Assembly (NCBI GenBank): GCA_030028905.1
Contig: JALDYZ010000010.1
Location: 120,260 to 184,259 of the forward strand
From: Ferirhizobium litorale
GTDB taxonomy: Bacteria > Pseudomonadota > Alphaproteobacteria > Rhizobiales > Rhizobiaceae
DNA: 64,000 bases
Direction of reading: 5' to 3'
The position numbers and the translations under genes were made by a program. Below are positions 1 to 9,107 of the stretch, in pieces; positions within the stretch are counted from its first letter, which is position 1; every line of letters begins with the position of its first letter. Below the pieces are notes generated by a model. It worked only from the letters and a program-made list of their open reading frames with translations, was not told the DNA's origin and ran no database searches.

Positions 1-622
1 TTCCCTCGGTTGCCGCACACTCGGAACTCTCACGCACGGGCGGGTCACGAATGACGAACAATGCGACGGGAAGCGTGACCGCCATCGACAGAAGGCCGGC
101 TGCCACGAAGGCAAAGCGCCAGCCCCACTCCGAAATCAAGAATGCAAGGAAGGGAGGAACAGTCGCGATCCCAAGCCCCACGAAGGAAAGCATGACTCCC
201 AATGCAAGACCCCGCCGTGCGGAAAACCATCCGACCACCACATAGGTGTATGGCACCCCGGTCTGCGCGGCGCCCATGAGGCTCGCCACGGCGACCGCCA
301 CGATGAAAACCGTCAGGTTCTGCGACGCGAACCCTATCCCGGCCAGACCGATCGCCATCGACACCGATGATGCTGTGAGCACCCGGCGCGGGCCGAACCG
401 ATCCGTCAGAGCGCCGACCACCGGCGACATTAGGCCGTTTACAATGGCTATCGGTGCGACGACGGCCGCCACCACGGTTCGATCCCAATGAGTGTCCTCG
501 GTGATTGGCACAATAAAAACGCTGAAGCCGTAGATCAGCACGATGCCGATGCTGAAATACATCCCCGCGCCTGAACCCAGCACGATTGCAATTCGCCTGG
601 TTCGCCCAACCGTCGTGTCCAA
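1..622 (-). CDS. MFS transporter, N-terminal part (runs off window start)
   Basis: This reads as the first 207 codons of a major facilitator superfamily carrier in the inner membrane; the rest lies left of the window. About six hydrophobic segments are visible. The loop after the second carries the MFS motif GALTDRFGPRRVL. The segment order and the long first hydrophobic stretch (IVLGSGAGMYFSIGIVL) recall monocarboxylate or oxalate/formate-type porters, so an organic acid is a plausible substrate, but this is inference. An in-frame stop lies just upstream, and I chose a TTG start because AGGGG sits about eight bases before it; the first in-frame ATG lies 19 codons further in, inside the first membrane segment. 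It is divergent from the operon beginning at 819. Confidence 0.8.
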   Translation of the reverse strand, partial: MDTTVGRTRRIAIVLGSGAGMYFSIGIVLIYGFSVFIVPITEDTHWDRTVVAAVVAPIAIVNGLMSPVVGALTDRFGPRRVLTASSVSMAIGLAGIGFASQNLTVFIVAVAVASLMGAAQTGVPYTYVVVGWFSARRGLALGVMLSFVGLGIATVPPFLAFLISEWGWRFAFVAAGLLSMAVTLPVALFVIRDPPVRESSECAATEG

Positions 623-818
623 AAGATGCCCCTGTTAGCGCCGCTTCGCGGGGCCGCAACCCGCTGGGAAGGATTCACCGAACGGGTGACGGCGAGTGGT
701 TGGGATCGTGCTGGCCAGATCGTAGCCCGTTCACCAAATTTCACCGATCTTAACGCCCATCGCAAGTGCGGGAGCGCTAATATTCGGTAGTCACCCCCGC
801 GCTCAACAGGAGGTACTG

Positions 819-1673
819 ATGTCATACCAGCGAAAAACCGTCATAGAACCGGAAGACCCGGATCGCCGCGCCATTCTTTGCACCGCCGGCAGTGTTGCCC
901 TCGGCGGAATTGCCGCCGCCCTGGCGGTCAATACAACTGCGTCCGCTCAGGAACCGACTGTCGGTACCCGCGATCCAAGCTCGCTCGGCGCCAGGCTCCA
1001 GGGCGTACAGCATTTCGGCCTCACCGTTCAGAACATGGAGCGCGCCTATGAATTCTACACTGCCGTACTTGGTGGGACAGAAGTCTTTCGCCACGGCGAT
1101 TTTCAAGGCGACGCCGTCCAGAACACGCTGCTCGCCGACCAGGAAATCCTGGCCAACCGGCTCGGCGTCAATCCGCGGACGATCGGTGTGCCCGACCTGA
1201 GGGGCGGCGCTCAGCGCCTCGACGTGCGGTTCATCCAGTTCGACAACGTCGTGATCGAACTCCTGCAGTATCGCGATGCCGACCAACCAATGGGCGGCCC
1301 CAATGCTTTTGCGGAACCGGTAGAGCATATGAGCCCGGCTTTTCCGCGAATGATGCATATCTGCTTCCATGTCCGGGACGATGTCGACTTCAATCAGTTT
1401 ATCGCCGACCTCGAGGCGGAGTCCCTGCGACGTGGCATGACGCAGGTGCGGGCAAATCGCATCATTCGCGTTTCGACCGAAGACGAACGAAAAGCGGCTC
1501 CCCAGAGCACCAACACCAACAAGGTGACCGTCGCGCCATCAGACGGCTGGGAACTGATCTACTGCAAGGGTCCGGAGGGTGAACAGCTGGAGTTCGTCAA
1601 GGCACTTGGGCCGGTGAAAAAGCGCTTCGCCGATGCGCTGCACGCCCATTTGCGGCTGGCAAGCGCCAACTGA
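819..1673 (+). CDS. Exported VOC (glyoxalase/dioxygenase fold) protein
   Basis: A 284-aa protein of the vicinal oxygen chelate superfamily. The N-terminus has an Arg pair (residues 16-17) followed by a hydrophobic run and ASA|QE near 43, so Tat-type or Sec export is likely. The first VOC module starts near residue 62 (GVQHFGLTVQNMERAYEFY, candidate metal ligand H65). A second region carries MMHICFHVRDD, and near the C-terminus EGEQLEFVK would supply the usual Glu ligand. AGGAGGT precedes the ATG. It is the first gene of a probable operon with an exported ABM protein and an SDR. The reaction cannot be told from sequence. Exported VOC proteins are uncommon, which makes the operon notable. Confidence 0.85.
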   Translation: MSYQRKTVIEPEDPDRRAILCTAGSVALGGIAAALAVNTTASAQEPTVGTRDPSSLGARLQGVQHFGLTVQNMERAYEFYTAVLGGTEVFRHGDFQGDAVQNTLLADQEILANRLGVNPRTIGVPDLRGGAQRLDVRFIQFDNVVIELLQYRDADQPMGGPNAFAEPVEHMSPAFPRMMHICFHVRDDVDFNQFIADLEAESLRRGMTQVRANRIIRVSTEDERKAAPQSTNTNKVTVAPSDGWELIYCKGPEGEQLEFVKALGPVKKRFADALHAHLRLASAN

Positions 1674-1763
1674 ACTCGACAGACATCGCCATCCAGCCTG
1701 CAAGCCGGGCCAGGCATAGCGCTGGATCAATTTTACTTTTCTTGCAGGACAAGGAGAAACGAC

Positions 1764-2183
1764 ATGATCGCAACCCTGCGGCTGCAGACGTCAGCCATCC
1801 TGCTCGCGGGATCGATTTTTCACGCAGGCGCGGCGGTGGCGCAGGAAGGCCCGGGCCGTGGCTATGCCAAGATTGCCAACGGAGCCTATTCGGTCGTTGC
1901 CGAGGTTCGTGCCAAACCGGGCAAGGAGGCGGAATTGCGTGCCGTCACGCTCCCCCTCATCGACCTCGTCCGCGGCGATCCCGCGAACCTTGTCTACTTT
2001 CTACAGGAAAACCGCGAGACCCCCGGACACTTCATCTTCTACGAGATCTTCGCCAACGAAGCCGACTTCGAGGCTCATAACGCCATGCCTTATGTGCAGG
2101 AATGGTTTGCCAAACTGCCGGACCTCGCTGAGGGCGGGGTAAAAGTGATGCGAATGGAAATCCTCGCGCCGGCCGGCAACTAG
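1764..2183 (+). CDS. Exported antibiotic-biosynthesis-monooxygenase (ABM) domain protein
   Basis: A 139-aa protein with a cleavable signal peptide (hydrophobic core, AVA|QE near residue 26), then one ABM-type ferredoxin-like domain. Typical features are YSVVAEVRAKPGKEAELRA, a central FYEIF strand and PYVQEWF. Known ABM proteins are small dimeric monooxygenases or haem/quinol-handling proteins and are usually cytoplasmic; this one appears periplasmic. AAGGAG precedes the ATG. It lies 90 bases after the VOC gene and before an SDR on the same strand, which suggests one transcript acting on one compound. The substrate is unknown. Confidence 0.85.
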   Translation: MIATLRLQTSAILLAGSIFHAGAAVAQEGPGRGYAKIANGAYSVVAEVRAKPGKEAELRAVTLPLIDLVRGDPANLVYFLQENRETPGHFIFYEIFANEADFEAHNAMPYVQEWFAKLPDLAEGGVKVMRMEILAPAGN

Positions 2184-2294
2184 GACGCGTCCCGCATATG
2201 GGGACGCAGCAGAATGAAAGCCACGTCGATTGCCGGGCACCGCAGGCGGCCCCGATTTGCGCACCACACTGTTAAATCAAAAAGGAGCAGCGAC

Positions 2295-3014
2295 ATGAGA
2301 CTTCAAGGCAAAGTTGCATTGGTCACGGGAGCCTCAGGCGGTATCGGCTCCGCCATCGCGGAACTGTTCGATAGCGAGGGTGCCATCGTCGTCGCGACCG
2401 ACATCGAGCCACCCGAGAAGCCATATCCTGGGGCCGTCGAAGCAATGGAACTCGATGTCACCAGCGAGGAGCAATGGGCAACGATCGTTGCCGCGATCGT
2501 CAGGAAGCACGGCCGCCTTGATGTGCTGGTAAACAATGCCGGCATTATCGCCTACGAACCGCTGGACAAGCTGGAGATGAAAAACTGGCTGAAGATGATC
2601 GCAGTCGACCAGACCGGCGTTTTCCTCGGCATGCGAGAGGCCGTTCGCGTCATGCGCAAGCAGCAGGCGGGCTCGATCGTCAATATCTCCTCGATCTGGG
2701 GTAGCGCGGCGGTTGCGGGCGCACATTCCTACCATGCCGCCAAAGGCGCCGTCCGCAACATGTCGAAAAACGCGGCGATGACGTACGTCTCCGACGGAAT
2801 CCGGGTCAACTCGGTGCACCCGGGCTTCATACATACACCGCTGACCGATGCGCAGGCGCCCGATCTGAATGAAGCAGTCATCGCCATGACACCGATGAAA
2901 CGCGGCGGCAAGCCGGTCGAGATCGCCTATGGTTGCCTGTATCTCGCTTGCAATGAGTCGAGCTACGTCACCGGTATCGAATTGAACATCGACGGTGGTT
3001 ACCTCGCCCAGTAG
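2295..3014 (+). CDS. SDR family NAD(P)-dependent oxidoreductase
   Basis: A 239-aa classical short-chain dehydrogenase/reductase. Visible motifs are the cofactor loop TGASGGIG (11-18), NNAG (80-83), and the catalytic Ser/Tyr/Lys set (S133, Y146, K150 in SYHAAK). The C-terminal GIELNIDGGYLAQ is typical of 3-oxoacyl/hydroxysteroid-like SDRs. The reading frame is open further upstream, but AAAGGAG seven bases before this ATG and the family-typical MRLQGKVALVTG start fix 2295. It is the third gene of the VOC-ABM-SDR group and probably oxidises or reduces an alcohol/ketone of the same pathway. Unlike its two partners it has no signal peptide. Confidence 0.92.
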   Translation: MRLQGKVALVTGASGGIGSAIAELFDSEGAIVVATDIEPPEKPYPGAVEAMELDVTSEEQWATIVAAIVRKHGRLDVLVNNAGIIAYEPLDKLEMKNWLKMIAVDQTGVFLGMREAVRVMRKQQAGSIVNISSIWGSAAVAGAHSYHAAKGAVRNMSKNAAMTYVSDGIRVNSVHPGFIHTPLTDAQAPDLNEAVIAMTPMKRGGKPVEIAYGCLYLACNESSYVTGIELNIDGGYLAQ

Positions 3015-3115
3015 TGCCGCCGGGATGTTAGAACATTGCGGATCGCCCAGATCATGCAGCGGGCGGCGGGGCTGTGGCGGGGCTGTATTGCCGCGAACTT
3101 CCCTTCCTCGTGTTA

Positions 3116-3439
3116 TCAGTCCGCGTTGAGTTCGAAGACGTGATGGTGGATGTGCCCGTCGAAAATTGCCAGCAGGCCCCTGGTCATCTCGCGGCTTTCG
3201 TAGCGCACGGGCGATTCCAGCGCCGCAGCCAGCGCCTCCCGGCTTTCATACATGGTGGACAGGACCATGGGATAGGAAGGAGCGCCCTCGTCGCGTTCGA
3301 GGGCGTAAAGTACGCGCACTTCCTTCACCCCTGGAAAGGCAAGCCACATGGGCATCAGCTTCTCAGCGACATAGCGCTTGAAGGTCTCTTCCTGGCCGGC
3401 ATGGATCGCGCCCTCGAACAGGGCCTGGCGGATGATCAT
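3116..3439 (-). CDS. Small ABM/EthD-like (dimeric alpha-beta barrel) protein
   Basis: A 107-aa protein starting MIIRQALFEG. It has the two-helix/four-strand pattern of a dimeric ferredoxin-like fold and a His-rich C-terminal stretch, IFDGHIHHHVFELNAD. Homologues of this type often sit beside sugar or acid catabolic genes, without a firmly assigned reaction. I chose the ATG at 3439 because relatives begin with this motif; a GTG 48 bases upstream would add 16 residues and is possible. It is the last gene of the minus-strand ABC operon, right after the hydroxyacid dehydrogenase. Function is not known. Confidence 0.8.
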   Translation of the reverse strand: MIIRQALFEGAIHAGQEETFKRYVAEKLMPMWLAFPGVKEVRVLYALERDEGAPSYPMVLSTMYESREALAAALESPVRYESREMTRGLLAIFDGHIHHHVFELNAD

Positions 3440-3504
3440 CGTTGAGGTTCCATAGAGATCTTGTTTGGCAATTCCGGACAACTTCACGCATTTTTCCGGA
3501 AGGC

Positions 3505-4440
3505 TTAGTTGACAGTGGTTGGCGGCTTCTCACCTGCGAAATGGGCCGCAATATTGGCCAGCACCAACTCGCCCATCGCAACGCGGGTCTCGACCGTGGC
3601 GCTCGCCTGGTGCGGCATCATCACAGTGTTGGGCGAGACGAAGAAGTCCTCACGAATCCCCGGTTCATCGACGAAAACGTCGAGGCCGGCGCCAGCAATC
3701 GTTCCACCGTTGAGGGCGGCCAGTAGCGCATCCTCATCGACCACCGAGCCGCGCGCGATGTTGATCAGGACGCCCGCTTTTCCGAGTGCCTCCAGCGCTT
3801 CGGCATTGACCATGTTCCTTGTGCCAGCACTCGCTGCGATGCAGACGACGAGGATGTCGCTATCTTCGGCAAGCGTGAGCGGCGAGGTACAGGACTTCCA
3901 CGCGACGCCGGTGATCGGCGAACGGTTCCAGTAACGCACGTCCATGCCGAAAGCCTCGGCGCGGCGACCAAAGGCCTTGCCGATCTGGCCGAGACCGAGA
4001 ATACCGACCCGCTTTCCCATGGGGCTGTGGCCAAGCGGGAACGGTTCTCTGCCCCATTTGCCTTCGCGCACAAACCTGTCGCCCTTGGCGACATGTCGGA
4101 GTACGGCGAGTAGCAGCGCCATACCGAGGTCGGCAACGTCGTCGGTCAGGATGCCCGGCGTGGTCGTGACGTCGATATTCCGGTTGCGGGTAAATCTTAG
4201 GTCCACCTTGTCGGTGCCGACACCGTTGATGGCGATCACGCCGAGCGCCGGCAGCTTCTCGATCCATTCGTTGGAAAGTCCGGTGCCGCCGCCGGTCGCG
4301 GCCGCTCGTATGTTCGGCAGCGCCATTTCCAGCGCTGCCTTGCCGTCCGGATCGTACATTCGATGAACCGTGTAGGCGCTGTCGAGTTTGTCCTCGATTT
4401 GCTTCATCATCGGTTCAACGAGAAGGATATCTGGTTTCAC
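3505..4440 (-). CDS. D-isomer-specific 2-hydroxyacid dehydrogenase
   Basis: A 311-aa enzyme of the D-2-hydroxyacid dehydrogenase family, expected to interconvert a 2-oxoacid and a D-2-hydroxyacid with NAD(P)H in the cytoplasm. The Rossmann loop GLGQIG is at 149-154. The catalytic triad is readable as R230 (IARGSVVDE), E259 (DEP) and H277 (MPHQAS). Length and the HSPMGKRVGILGLG junction fit glyoxylate/hydroxypyruvate reductase-like members. It lies 34 bases downstream of the ABC ATPase gene on the same strand, so the imported solute is probably the substrate or is converted to it. The exact substrate cannot be assigned. Confidence 0.92.
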   Translation of the reverse strand: MKPDILLVEPMMKQIEDKLDSAYTVHRMYDPDGKAALEMALPNIRAAATGGGTGLSNEWIEKLPALGVIAINGVGTDKVDLRFTRNRNIDVTTTPGILTDDVADLGMALLLAVLRHVAKGDRFVREGKWGREPFPLGHSPMGKRVGILGLGQIGKAFGRRAEAFGMDVRYWNRSPITGVAWKSCTSPLTLAEDSDILVVCIAASAGTRNMVNAEALEALGKAGVLINIARGSVVDEDALLAALNGGTIAGAGLDVFVDEPGIREDFFVSPNTVMMPHQASATVETRVAMGELVLANIAAHFAGEKPPTTVN

Positions 4441-4474
4441 GTCCGGAACTCCGTATGTTTCGAATGGCCGCGGC

Positions 4475-5254
4475 TCAGGAAATCTGACCCAGGAAGGTCT
4501 TGAGGCGCTCGTTCTTTGGATTGCCGAAGAATTCGTTGGGGACTCCCATTTCGAGGATCTCGCCTCGATCCATGAAAATCACCCGGTCGGCGACCTGGCG
4601 CGCGAAGCCCATTTCGTGGGTGACGCAGAGCATGGTCATGCCTTCCTTGGCGAGATCGATCATTGTGTCGAGCACTTCCTTGACCATTTCCGGGTCAAGG
4701 GCCGAGGTCGGCTCATCGAAGAGCATGATCTTTGGATTCATGCATAGAGCGCGCGCGATCGCGACACGCTGCTGCTGGCCGCCGGAGAGCTGGGCCGGGT
4801 ACTTTTCAGCTTGTTCGGGAATACGCACCCGCTCCAGGAGTTTGCGAGCTGTATTTTCTGCGTCAACCTTGGAAAGGCCGCGCACCTTCATCGGCGCCAG
4901 CGTGCAGTTTTCCAAAACAGTCATGTGCGGGAAAAGGTTGAACTGCTGGAAGACCATACCGGTCTCCTGCCGCACGATATCGATATTCTTGCCGCCGGCA
5001 GTGAGATCGTGACCATCCACGACGATCCGTCCTTTTTGGATGGTCTCGAGCTGGTTGATGCAGCGGATCAGCGTCGACTTGCCTGAACCGGAAGGACCGC
5101 AGATGACGATGCGCTCCCCTCTGCTGACCGAAAGCTCGATGTCCTTCAGCGCGTGGAAGCCGCCATACCACTTATTGACGCCTTCCATACTGACAGCCAG
5201 ATCGGAAGTCCCCCGCTTGGCCGCGGCCGATGCGTTTGCCTTACCCTCAGTCAT
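4475..5254 (-). CDS. Polar amino acid ABC transporter, ATP-binding protein (GlnQ/HisP type)
   Basis: A 259-aa ABC ATPase that powers the two permeases encoded upstream. Walker [10 protein letters not shown] is at 53-61, the Q-loop at [11 protein letters not shown], the signature LSGGQ at 156-160, and Walker B IMLFDE at 176-181, with [13 protein letters not shown] as the switch region. These are the hallmarks of the polar amino acid uptake family. I use the ATG at 5254, since AAAAGGAG precedes it; the frame is open further upstream but without a ribosome site. The gene follows the binding-protein gene with a 26-base gap. Confidence 0.95.
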   Translation of the reverse strand: MTEGKANASAAAKRGTSDLAVSMEGVNKWYGGFHALKDIELSVSRGERIVICGPSGSGKSTLIRCINQLETIQKGRIVVDGHDLTAGGKNIDIVRQETGMVFQQFNLFPHMTVLENCTLAPMKVRGLSKVDAENTARKLLERVRIPEQAEKYPAQLSGGQQQRVAIARALCMNPKIMLFDEPTSALDPEMVKEVLDTMIDLAKEGMTMLCVTHEMGFARQVADRVIFMDRGEILEMGVPNEFFGNPKNERLKTFLGQIS

Positions 5255-5280
5255 GCGAGGAACTCCTTTTCGGTTCTTGC

Positions 5281-6081
5281 TTACTTGGTGGCGGCAACAA
5301 AATCCGGAAGAGGCGCACCGAGCCACTTCTCATGGATCTTGTTGAGTTCACCGTCTGCCTTGGCCTTTTCGATGAAGGCGTTTACTGCATCCAACAGTTC
5401 GTCCGAACCCTTGCGGACGGCAATGCCCTGGACCTGCTGGCTGAGCTGGAGTTTCTGGTCGAAGCGGCCGGGAGCGGCGCTTTCGATCTGGGCGGCGACG
5501 ACGTTGGAGACGCCGATCAGTTCCACTTGTCCCGACAGGAGAGCCTGTACTGCGCTGGCGTCATCATCGAAGCGCTGGATTGTGGCATCCTCGGGCGCGA
5601 TCTTGGTAACCGCCGTATCCTGCGTGGACGCGCGCGCCACGCCGATCGTTTTACCCGAAAGGTCCTCCGGCTTGGAAACTTTTGCGTCGGTCGAGCCGAA
5701 CACACCGATGGAGATCCCGGCATAGGGCTCCGAGAAATCGACGCTCTTCGCACGTTCCTCGGTGATACCCAGCGATGCGACGAGCAGGTCGACCTGGTTG
5801 CTTTGCAGGTAGGGAATGCGGTTCGGGCCGGTGACCGGAACGATCTGCACCGTCACGCCCCATTCCTTGCCCAGCAGCTTGGCGACATCGGCGTCGTAGC
5901 CGTCCGGCTCATTGCTGGTGTTCATGATCCCGAATGGCGGAAAGTCGACCAGCATGCCGATCTTCACGGTGCCCGCGGACTTGATGCTTTCGACGGTCTG
6001 GGCGACGGCCGTTGAGGCCATTGCGCCGACCACAAATCCCGCGCCGATCGCGGCCATTATGATGCGTCTCGATATATTCAT
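5281..6081 (-). CDS. ABC transporter periplasmic substrate-binding protein (SBP family 3)
   Basis: A 266-aa periplasmic binding protein with a signal peptide cleaved near AVA|QT (residue 27). The mature part begins [22 protein letters not shown], the classic opening of family 3 proteins that bind polar amino acids or opine-like compounds. [17 protein letters not shown] and [21 protein letters not shown] follow in the expected order. It delivers solute to the two membrane proteins at 6133-7474. The gene order permease-permease-SBP-ATPase is a complete importer. The ligand is uncertain; the linked hydroxyacid dehydrogenase hints at an amino or hydroxy acid. Confidence 0.94.
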   Translation of the reverse strand: MNISRRIIMAAIGAGFVVGAMASTAVAQTVESIKSAGTVKIGMLVDFPPFGIMNTSNEPDGYDADVAKLLGKEWGVTVQIVPVTGPNRIPYLQSNQVDLLVASLGITEERAKSVDFSEPYAGISIGVFGSTDAKVSKPEDLSGKTIGVARASTQDTAVTKIAPEDATIQRFDDDASAVQALLSGQVELIGVSNVVAAQIESAAPGRFDQKLQLSQQVQGIAVRKGSDELLDAVNAFIEKAKADGELNKIHEKWLGAPLPDFVAATK

Positions 6082-6132
6082 GTTCCTACCCTTTCGCTTG
6101 TGCCGGGTTAACCTCCCTCCGGCGCGGGCCCG

Positions 6133-6801
6133 TCAACGTGCCGTTGCCCGGGAGAATTTCAGTTCCATGCGGCGTGCCAGAAGTGAGAGCGGCCAGCACA
6201 GCACGAAATAGACCGCCGCCACCGTGGAGAAGACCAGGAATGGGCTGAAGGTGGCGTTGTTGATGATCTGACCCTGGCGGGTGAGTTCGGTGAAACCGAT
6301 GATCGCCGCGAGCGATGTTCCCTTGATAAGCTGCACGAGGAAGCCAACCGTGGGGGCGACGGCAATCTTTGCTGCCTGCGGCAGGATCACGTAGCGCATA
6401 CGGTTGTAGTAGCGCAGCCCAAGTGCCGTCGCAGCCTCCCGTTGGCCCGGCGGGACCGCCTCGATGCAACCGCGCCAGATTTCGCCCAGAAACGCGCTTG
6501 CATGCAGCGTGAAGGCAAGCGCCGCAGCAATCCAGGGGTTGATTCCGAATCCGAGTATGTTGAGCCCGAAGAATACCAGGAAGAGTTGCATGAGCAGTGG
6601 CGTTCCCTGGAAGATCCGGATGAAGCCCGTCGCAATGAGTCGTGGCCATTTCGTGTCCGAGACGCGCACGAGCGCGATGAACAAGCCGCCGATACCGCCG
6701 CCGGCGAAGGCAATCGCCGAAAGTGCGATCGTCCACTGCGCGGCAGCGACGATGATCCAGAATTCGTTCCAGCCGAAAGGTCTGATAAGAGGCATCAGCA
6801 A
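6133..6801 (-). CDS. Polar amino acid ABC transporter permease (second)
   Basis: A 222-aa inner-membrane permease of the HisM/GlnP family. Several hydrophobic segments are present, and the cytoplasmic coupling loop reads EAATALGLRYYNRMRYVILPQAAK, matching the EAA motif that contacts the ATPase. It starts five bases after the stop of the other permease, so the two are translationally linked and probably form a heterodimer. AGGAGTTGCTG precedes the ATG. Confidence 0.94.
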   Translation of the reverse strand: MLMPLIRPFGWNEFWIIVAAAQWTIALSAIAFAGGGIGGLFIALVRVSDTKWPRLIATGFIRIFQGTPLLMQLFLVFFGLNILGFGINPWIAAALAFTLHASAFLGEIWRGCIEAVPPGQREAATALGLRYYNRMRYVILPQAAKIAVAPTVGFLVQLIKGTSLAAIIGFTELTRQGQIINNATFSPFLVFSTVAAVYFVLCWPLSLLARRMELKFSRATAR

Positions 6802-6805
6802 CTCC

Positions 6806-7474
6806 TCAACGGCTTAGCGGATATTTGAAGGCGGCCTTGTCAATCGCCGCAAAGATCGCCGAAAAACCTACGGACATGCACAAGTAGATCAGCGTAACGA
6901 CGATATAGACCTCGAAACTCGCAAAAGTCGCCGACTGCAGGTCATTGCCGGCGGCGGCAAGGTCATCGGCCGAAATCGCAGAGACGACGCTGGAGGTCAG
7001 CATCAGGTAAATGAACTGGCTGGTCAGCGAAGGATAGACCGTGCGCAGCGCCGGCTTCATGATGACGTAGCGGAAGATCTGAAGTTTGGAGAGGCCGAGC
7101 GCCGTGCCCGCCTCTACCTGGCCCTTGTGGATGGATTCGATCCCTGCGCGGATGATCTCGGTACCGTAGGCGCCGAAATTGACGACAAGCGCGAAGAGCG
7201 CTGCGCTGTTTGGCGTGAGACGGAGGCCGAGCGACGGCAGGCCAAAAAAGATGAAGAAGATCTGCACGAGGAAGGGCGTATTGCGGATGATCTCGATATA
7301 GGCGTCGATCATCCAGCGCAGCGGCACGATCCCGGAGGTCTTGCCCCAGGCACAGAGAACCGAAACGATCAGCCCAAGAATCATCGCCGCACAGGAGAGC
7401 TGGATGGTCAGCCAGGCGCCGATCAGCAACTGATCGAAGCCCGCAAGCACAGGCGTGAAATTTAACTCGTACAT
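6806..7474 (-). CDS. Polar amino acid ABC transporter permease (first)
   Basis: A 222-aa permease of the HisQ/GlnP family and the first structural gene of the ABC operon. The EAA-type loop is EAGTALGLSKLQIFRYVIMKPALR. Hydrophobic segments fit five membrane spans. AGGAGG stands just upstream of the ATG. The leader between this gene and the lacI-type gene holds a perfect palindrome at 7537-7550, the likely operator for the operon. Confidence 0.94.
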   Translation of the reverse strand: MYELNFTPVLAGFDQLLIGAWLTIQLSCAAMILGLIVSVLCAWGKTSGIVPLRWMIDAYIEIIRNTPFLVQIFFIFFGLPSLGLRLTPNSAALFALVVNFGAYGTEIIRAGIESIHKGQVEAGTALGLSKLQIFRYVIMKPALRTVYPSLTSQFIYLMLTSSVVSAISADDLAAAGNDLQSATFASFEVYIVVTLIYLCMSVGFSAIFAAIDKAAFKYPLSR

Positions 7475-7536
7475 GCTCGGGACCTCCTCCCCAAATCATC
7501 GAAACGGGCGCCGCGCCTCCTCGCGTCCGATCGCAC

Positions 7537-7550
7537 TTAGATCGATCTAA
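7537..7550. promoter_or_regulatory. Perfect 14-bp palindrome, candidate LacI-family operator
   Basis: TTAGATCGATCTAA is a perfect dyad with a central CG, the architecture typical of LacI-family operators. It lies between the stop of the LacI-type regulator gene and the start of the first permease gene. This suggests that the regulator controls the transporter operon from an internal promoter. No convincing -35/-10 pair was assigned. Confidence 0.6.
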
Positions 7551-7593
7551 AAAGTTTCTCGGCGGGCGTCAACTGCAAATGACCATCAAATTT

Positions 7594-8616
7594 TCAATTT
7601 GGCCTGCCGCAAGACTGGCGGATGTGCAGGGTAGTGTCCTTCACCACGTGGCGCGGCTGCAGGCCCGGATTGGCAATACGGTCGACAAGAAGGCGGGCCG
7701 CCATTTCTCCAATGGTAACCGGACCGGTCGATACGGAAGTCAGTTTTGGCCGAATGGCCTCCGCATCCGCCACATCGTCGAAACTGACCAGGGAAAAGTC
7801 ACGGCCGATTGTCAGCCCACGGTCGTGAAGACCCGCTGAGAGGCCTAGGGCAACAACATGATTGAAGCAGATCACCGCCGTTGGCCGCGTTTCATGATCG
7901 AAAAGAAGGTGGGTCGCGTTGGCGATTTCTCCGAGCTGCGTTGGGAAGCGGATGATGATGCCGGGGTCAAGATTCCGCGCCAGCATGGCGTCGCGGAATC
8001 CCTCCACGCGTTCCTGATAGGCCGAGTGGATCGGGCCGTGGGCGGCAAATGCAATTTTTTTATGCCCGAGCGAGGCAAGGTAGTCCACCGCCTGATGCAT
8101 ACCCGCGGCGTAGTCGACTCCGACATAGTCGAGATCGAGGGAGATGTGGCGCAAGACCTGTACGAGCGGCATTCCCCAATCGGTTATCTGATCGGAGAGG
8201 GTAGAGCTCGTTTGCGCGGCTGGGCACAGAATAACGCCATCCACGCCGTGTTCGCGCATGCGTTGGAGAAGCATATCCTGCCGCTCCACCTGATCCCCGC
8301 TATTGGCCAGGATGACTGCCTTGCCGGTTGCGCCGATGACTTCCTCGATGCCGGACAGCAACTCTGCAAAAAAAGGATTGGCCAGGTTCGGGACGATGGC
8401 GCCGATGATCTGGCTGCGCTCAACGCGCAGGCGAGCTGCGCCGATATTATAGACATACCCCAGGTCCCGCATCGCCTGCTCGACGCGCAAGCGTGTTGCA
8501 TTGCCGACCAGCGGACTCTTGCGAAGAACAAGAGAGGCGGTCGCGCGGGAGACGTTTGCATGTCGTGCGACATCCAGAAGGGTGACGCGGCTTTTTTTTC
8601 GTTCTTCTGATGCCAT
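7594..8616 (-). CDS. LacI family transcriptional regulator
   Basis: A 340-aa repressor. The N-terminal helix-turn-helix with hinge is clear (VTLLDVARHANVSRATASLVL, about residues 11-31, then GYVYNIGAARLR). A periplasmic-binding-protein-like effector domain follows (IIGAIVPNLANPFFAELLSGI; VDGVILCPA; YVGVDYAAGMHQAVDYLASLGHKKIAF). I chose the ATG at 8616 because it gives a normal family N-terminus; the frame stays open far upstream without family similarity. It lies directly upstream of the ABC operon on the same strand and probably represses it through the palindrome at 7537. The effector would be the imported solute or a breakdown product. Confidence 0.93.
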   Translation of the reverse strand: MASEERKKSRVTLLDVARHANVSRATASLVLRKSPLVGNATRLRVEQAMRDLGYVYNIGAARLRVERSQIIGAIVPNLANPFFAELLSGIEEVIGATGKAVILANSGDQVERQDMLLQRMREHGVDGVILCPAAQTSSTLSDQITDWGMPLVQVLRHISLDLDYVGVDYAAGMHQAVDYLASLGHKKIAFAAHGPIHSAYQERVEGFRDAMLARNLDPGIIIRFPTQLGEIANATHLLFDHETRPTAVICFNHVVALGLSAGLHDRGLTIGRDFSLVSFDDVADAEAIRPKLTSVSTGPVTIGEMAARLLVDRIANPGLQPRHVVKDTTLHIRQSCGRPN

Positions 8617-9107
8617 TGATTCTCGATGGGAAAAGGAATGAGCGGAGACAACTATAGTCGACAACGGAAGTCGGGCAAACGATCCAAGGGCCCCAGCCCG
8701 AGCACCCGTGGGCTGAGTGACCATCTGTCGGCGAGAAGTCAATGACAACCCCTTCAATAGAACCGCCCTGCCCGCTGGAATCCTCATCGTGTCGTCCATC
8801 CGGCCACGTCTCGGTCGAATTCGTTGAAGACAGGGGACGACCACGTTTTCTTCGACCCAGCGCGGAACATCGGTCCGAAGGTGGAATCCGCCCTCCTCGA
8901 ACGTGGAGTCATCGGCCGTACCATGCCGCAGGGCGGTATTCTCGGCTGACTGTGTTGAACTGCGGGGGGCAGCGATGACGCTGCCCCGAAGCCACATCGT
9001 ATGACGCCTGGCCCCAAAACCTCCCGCCCGTTGGTCCCCCGGTCAAAATAGCCAATCCGCGCGTCGTTGCGTGGAAGTCTGAAAACTGTCGCGCCGACCT
9101 CTCTTTG
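8617..9107. other. Intergenic region, no supported gene
   Basis: About 490 bases between the LacI-type gene and the end of the DUF1254 operon. Open frames exist on both strands, but none has a ribosome site together with recognisable protein similarity. It must carry the promoter of the regulator gene; no clear site was recognised. Confidence 0.5.

Noticed and set aside
660..760. Distant inverted GAACGGG/CCCGTTC units before the VOC gene
   Set aside because: Only seven-base arms far apart in GC-rich DNA; chance is likely.
822..1370. Long minus-strand frame over the VOC gene
   Set aside because: It is antisense to a gene with signal peptide, family motifs and ribosome site; its own composition is shadow-like.
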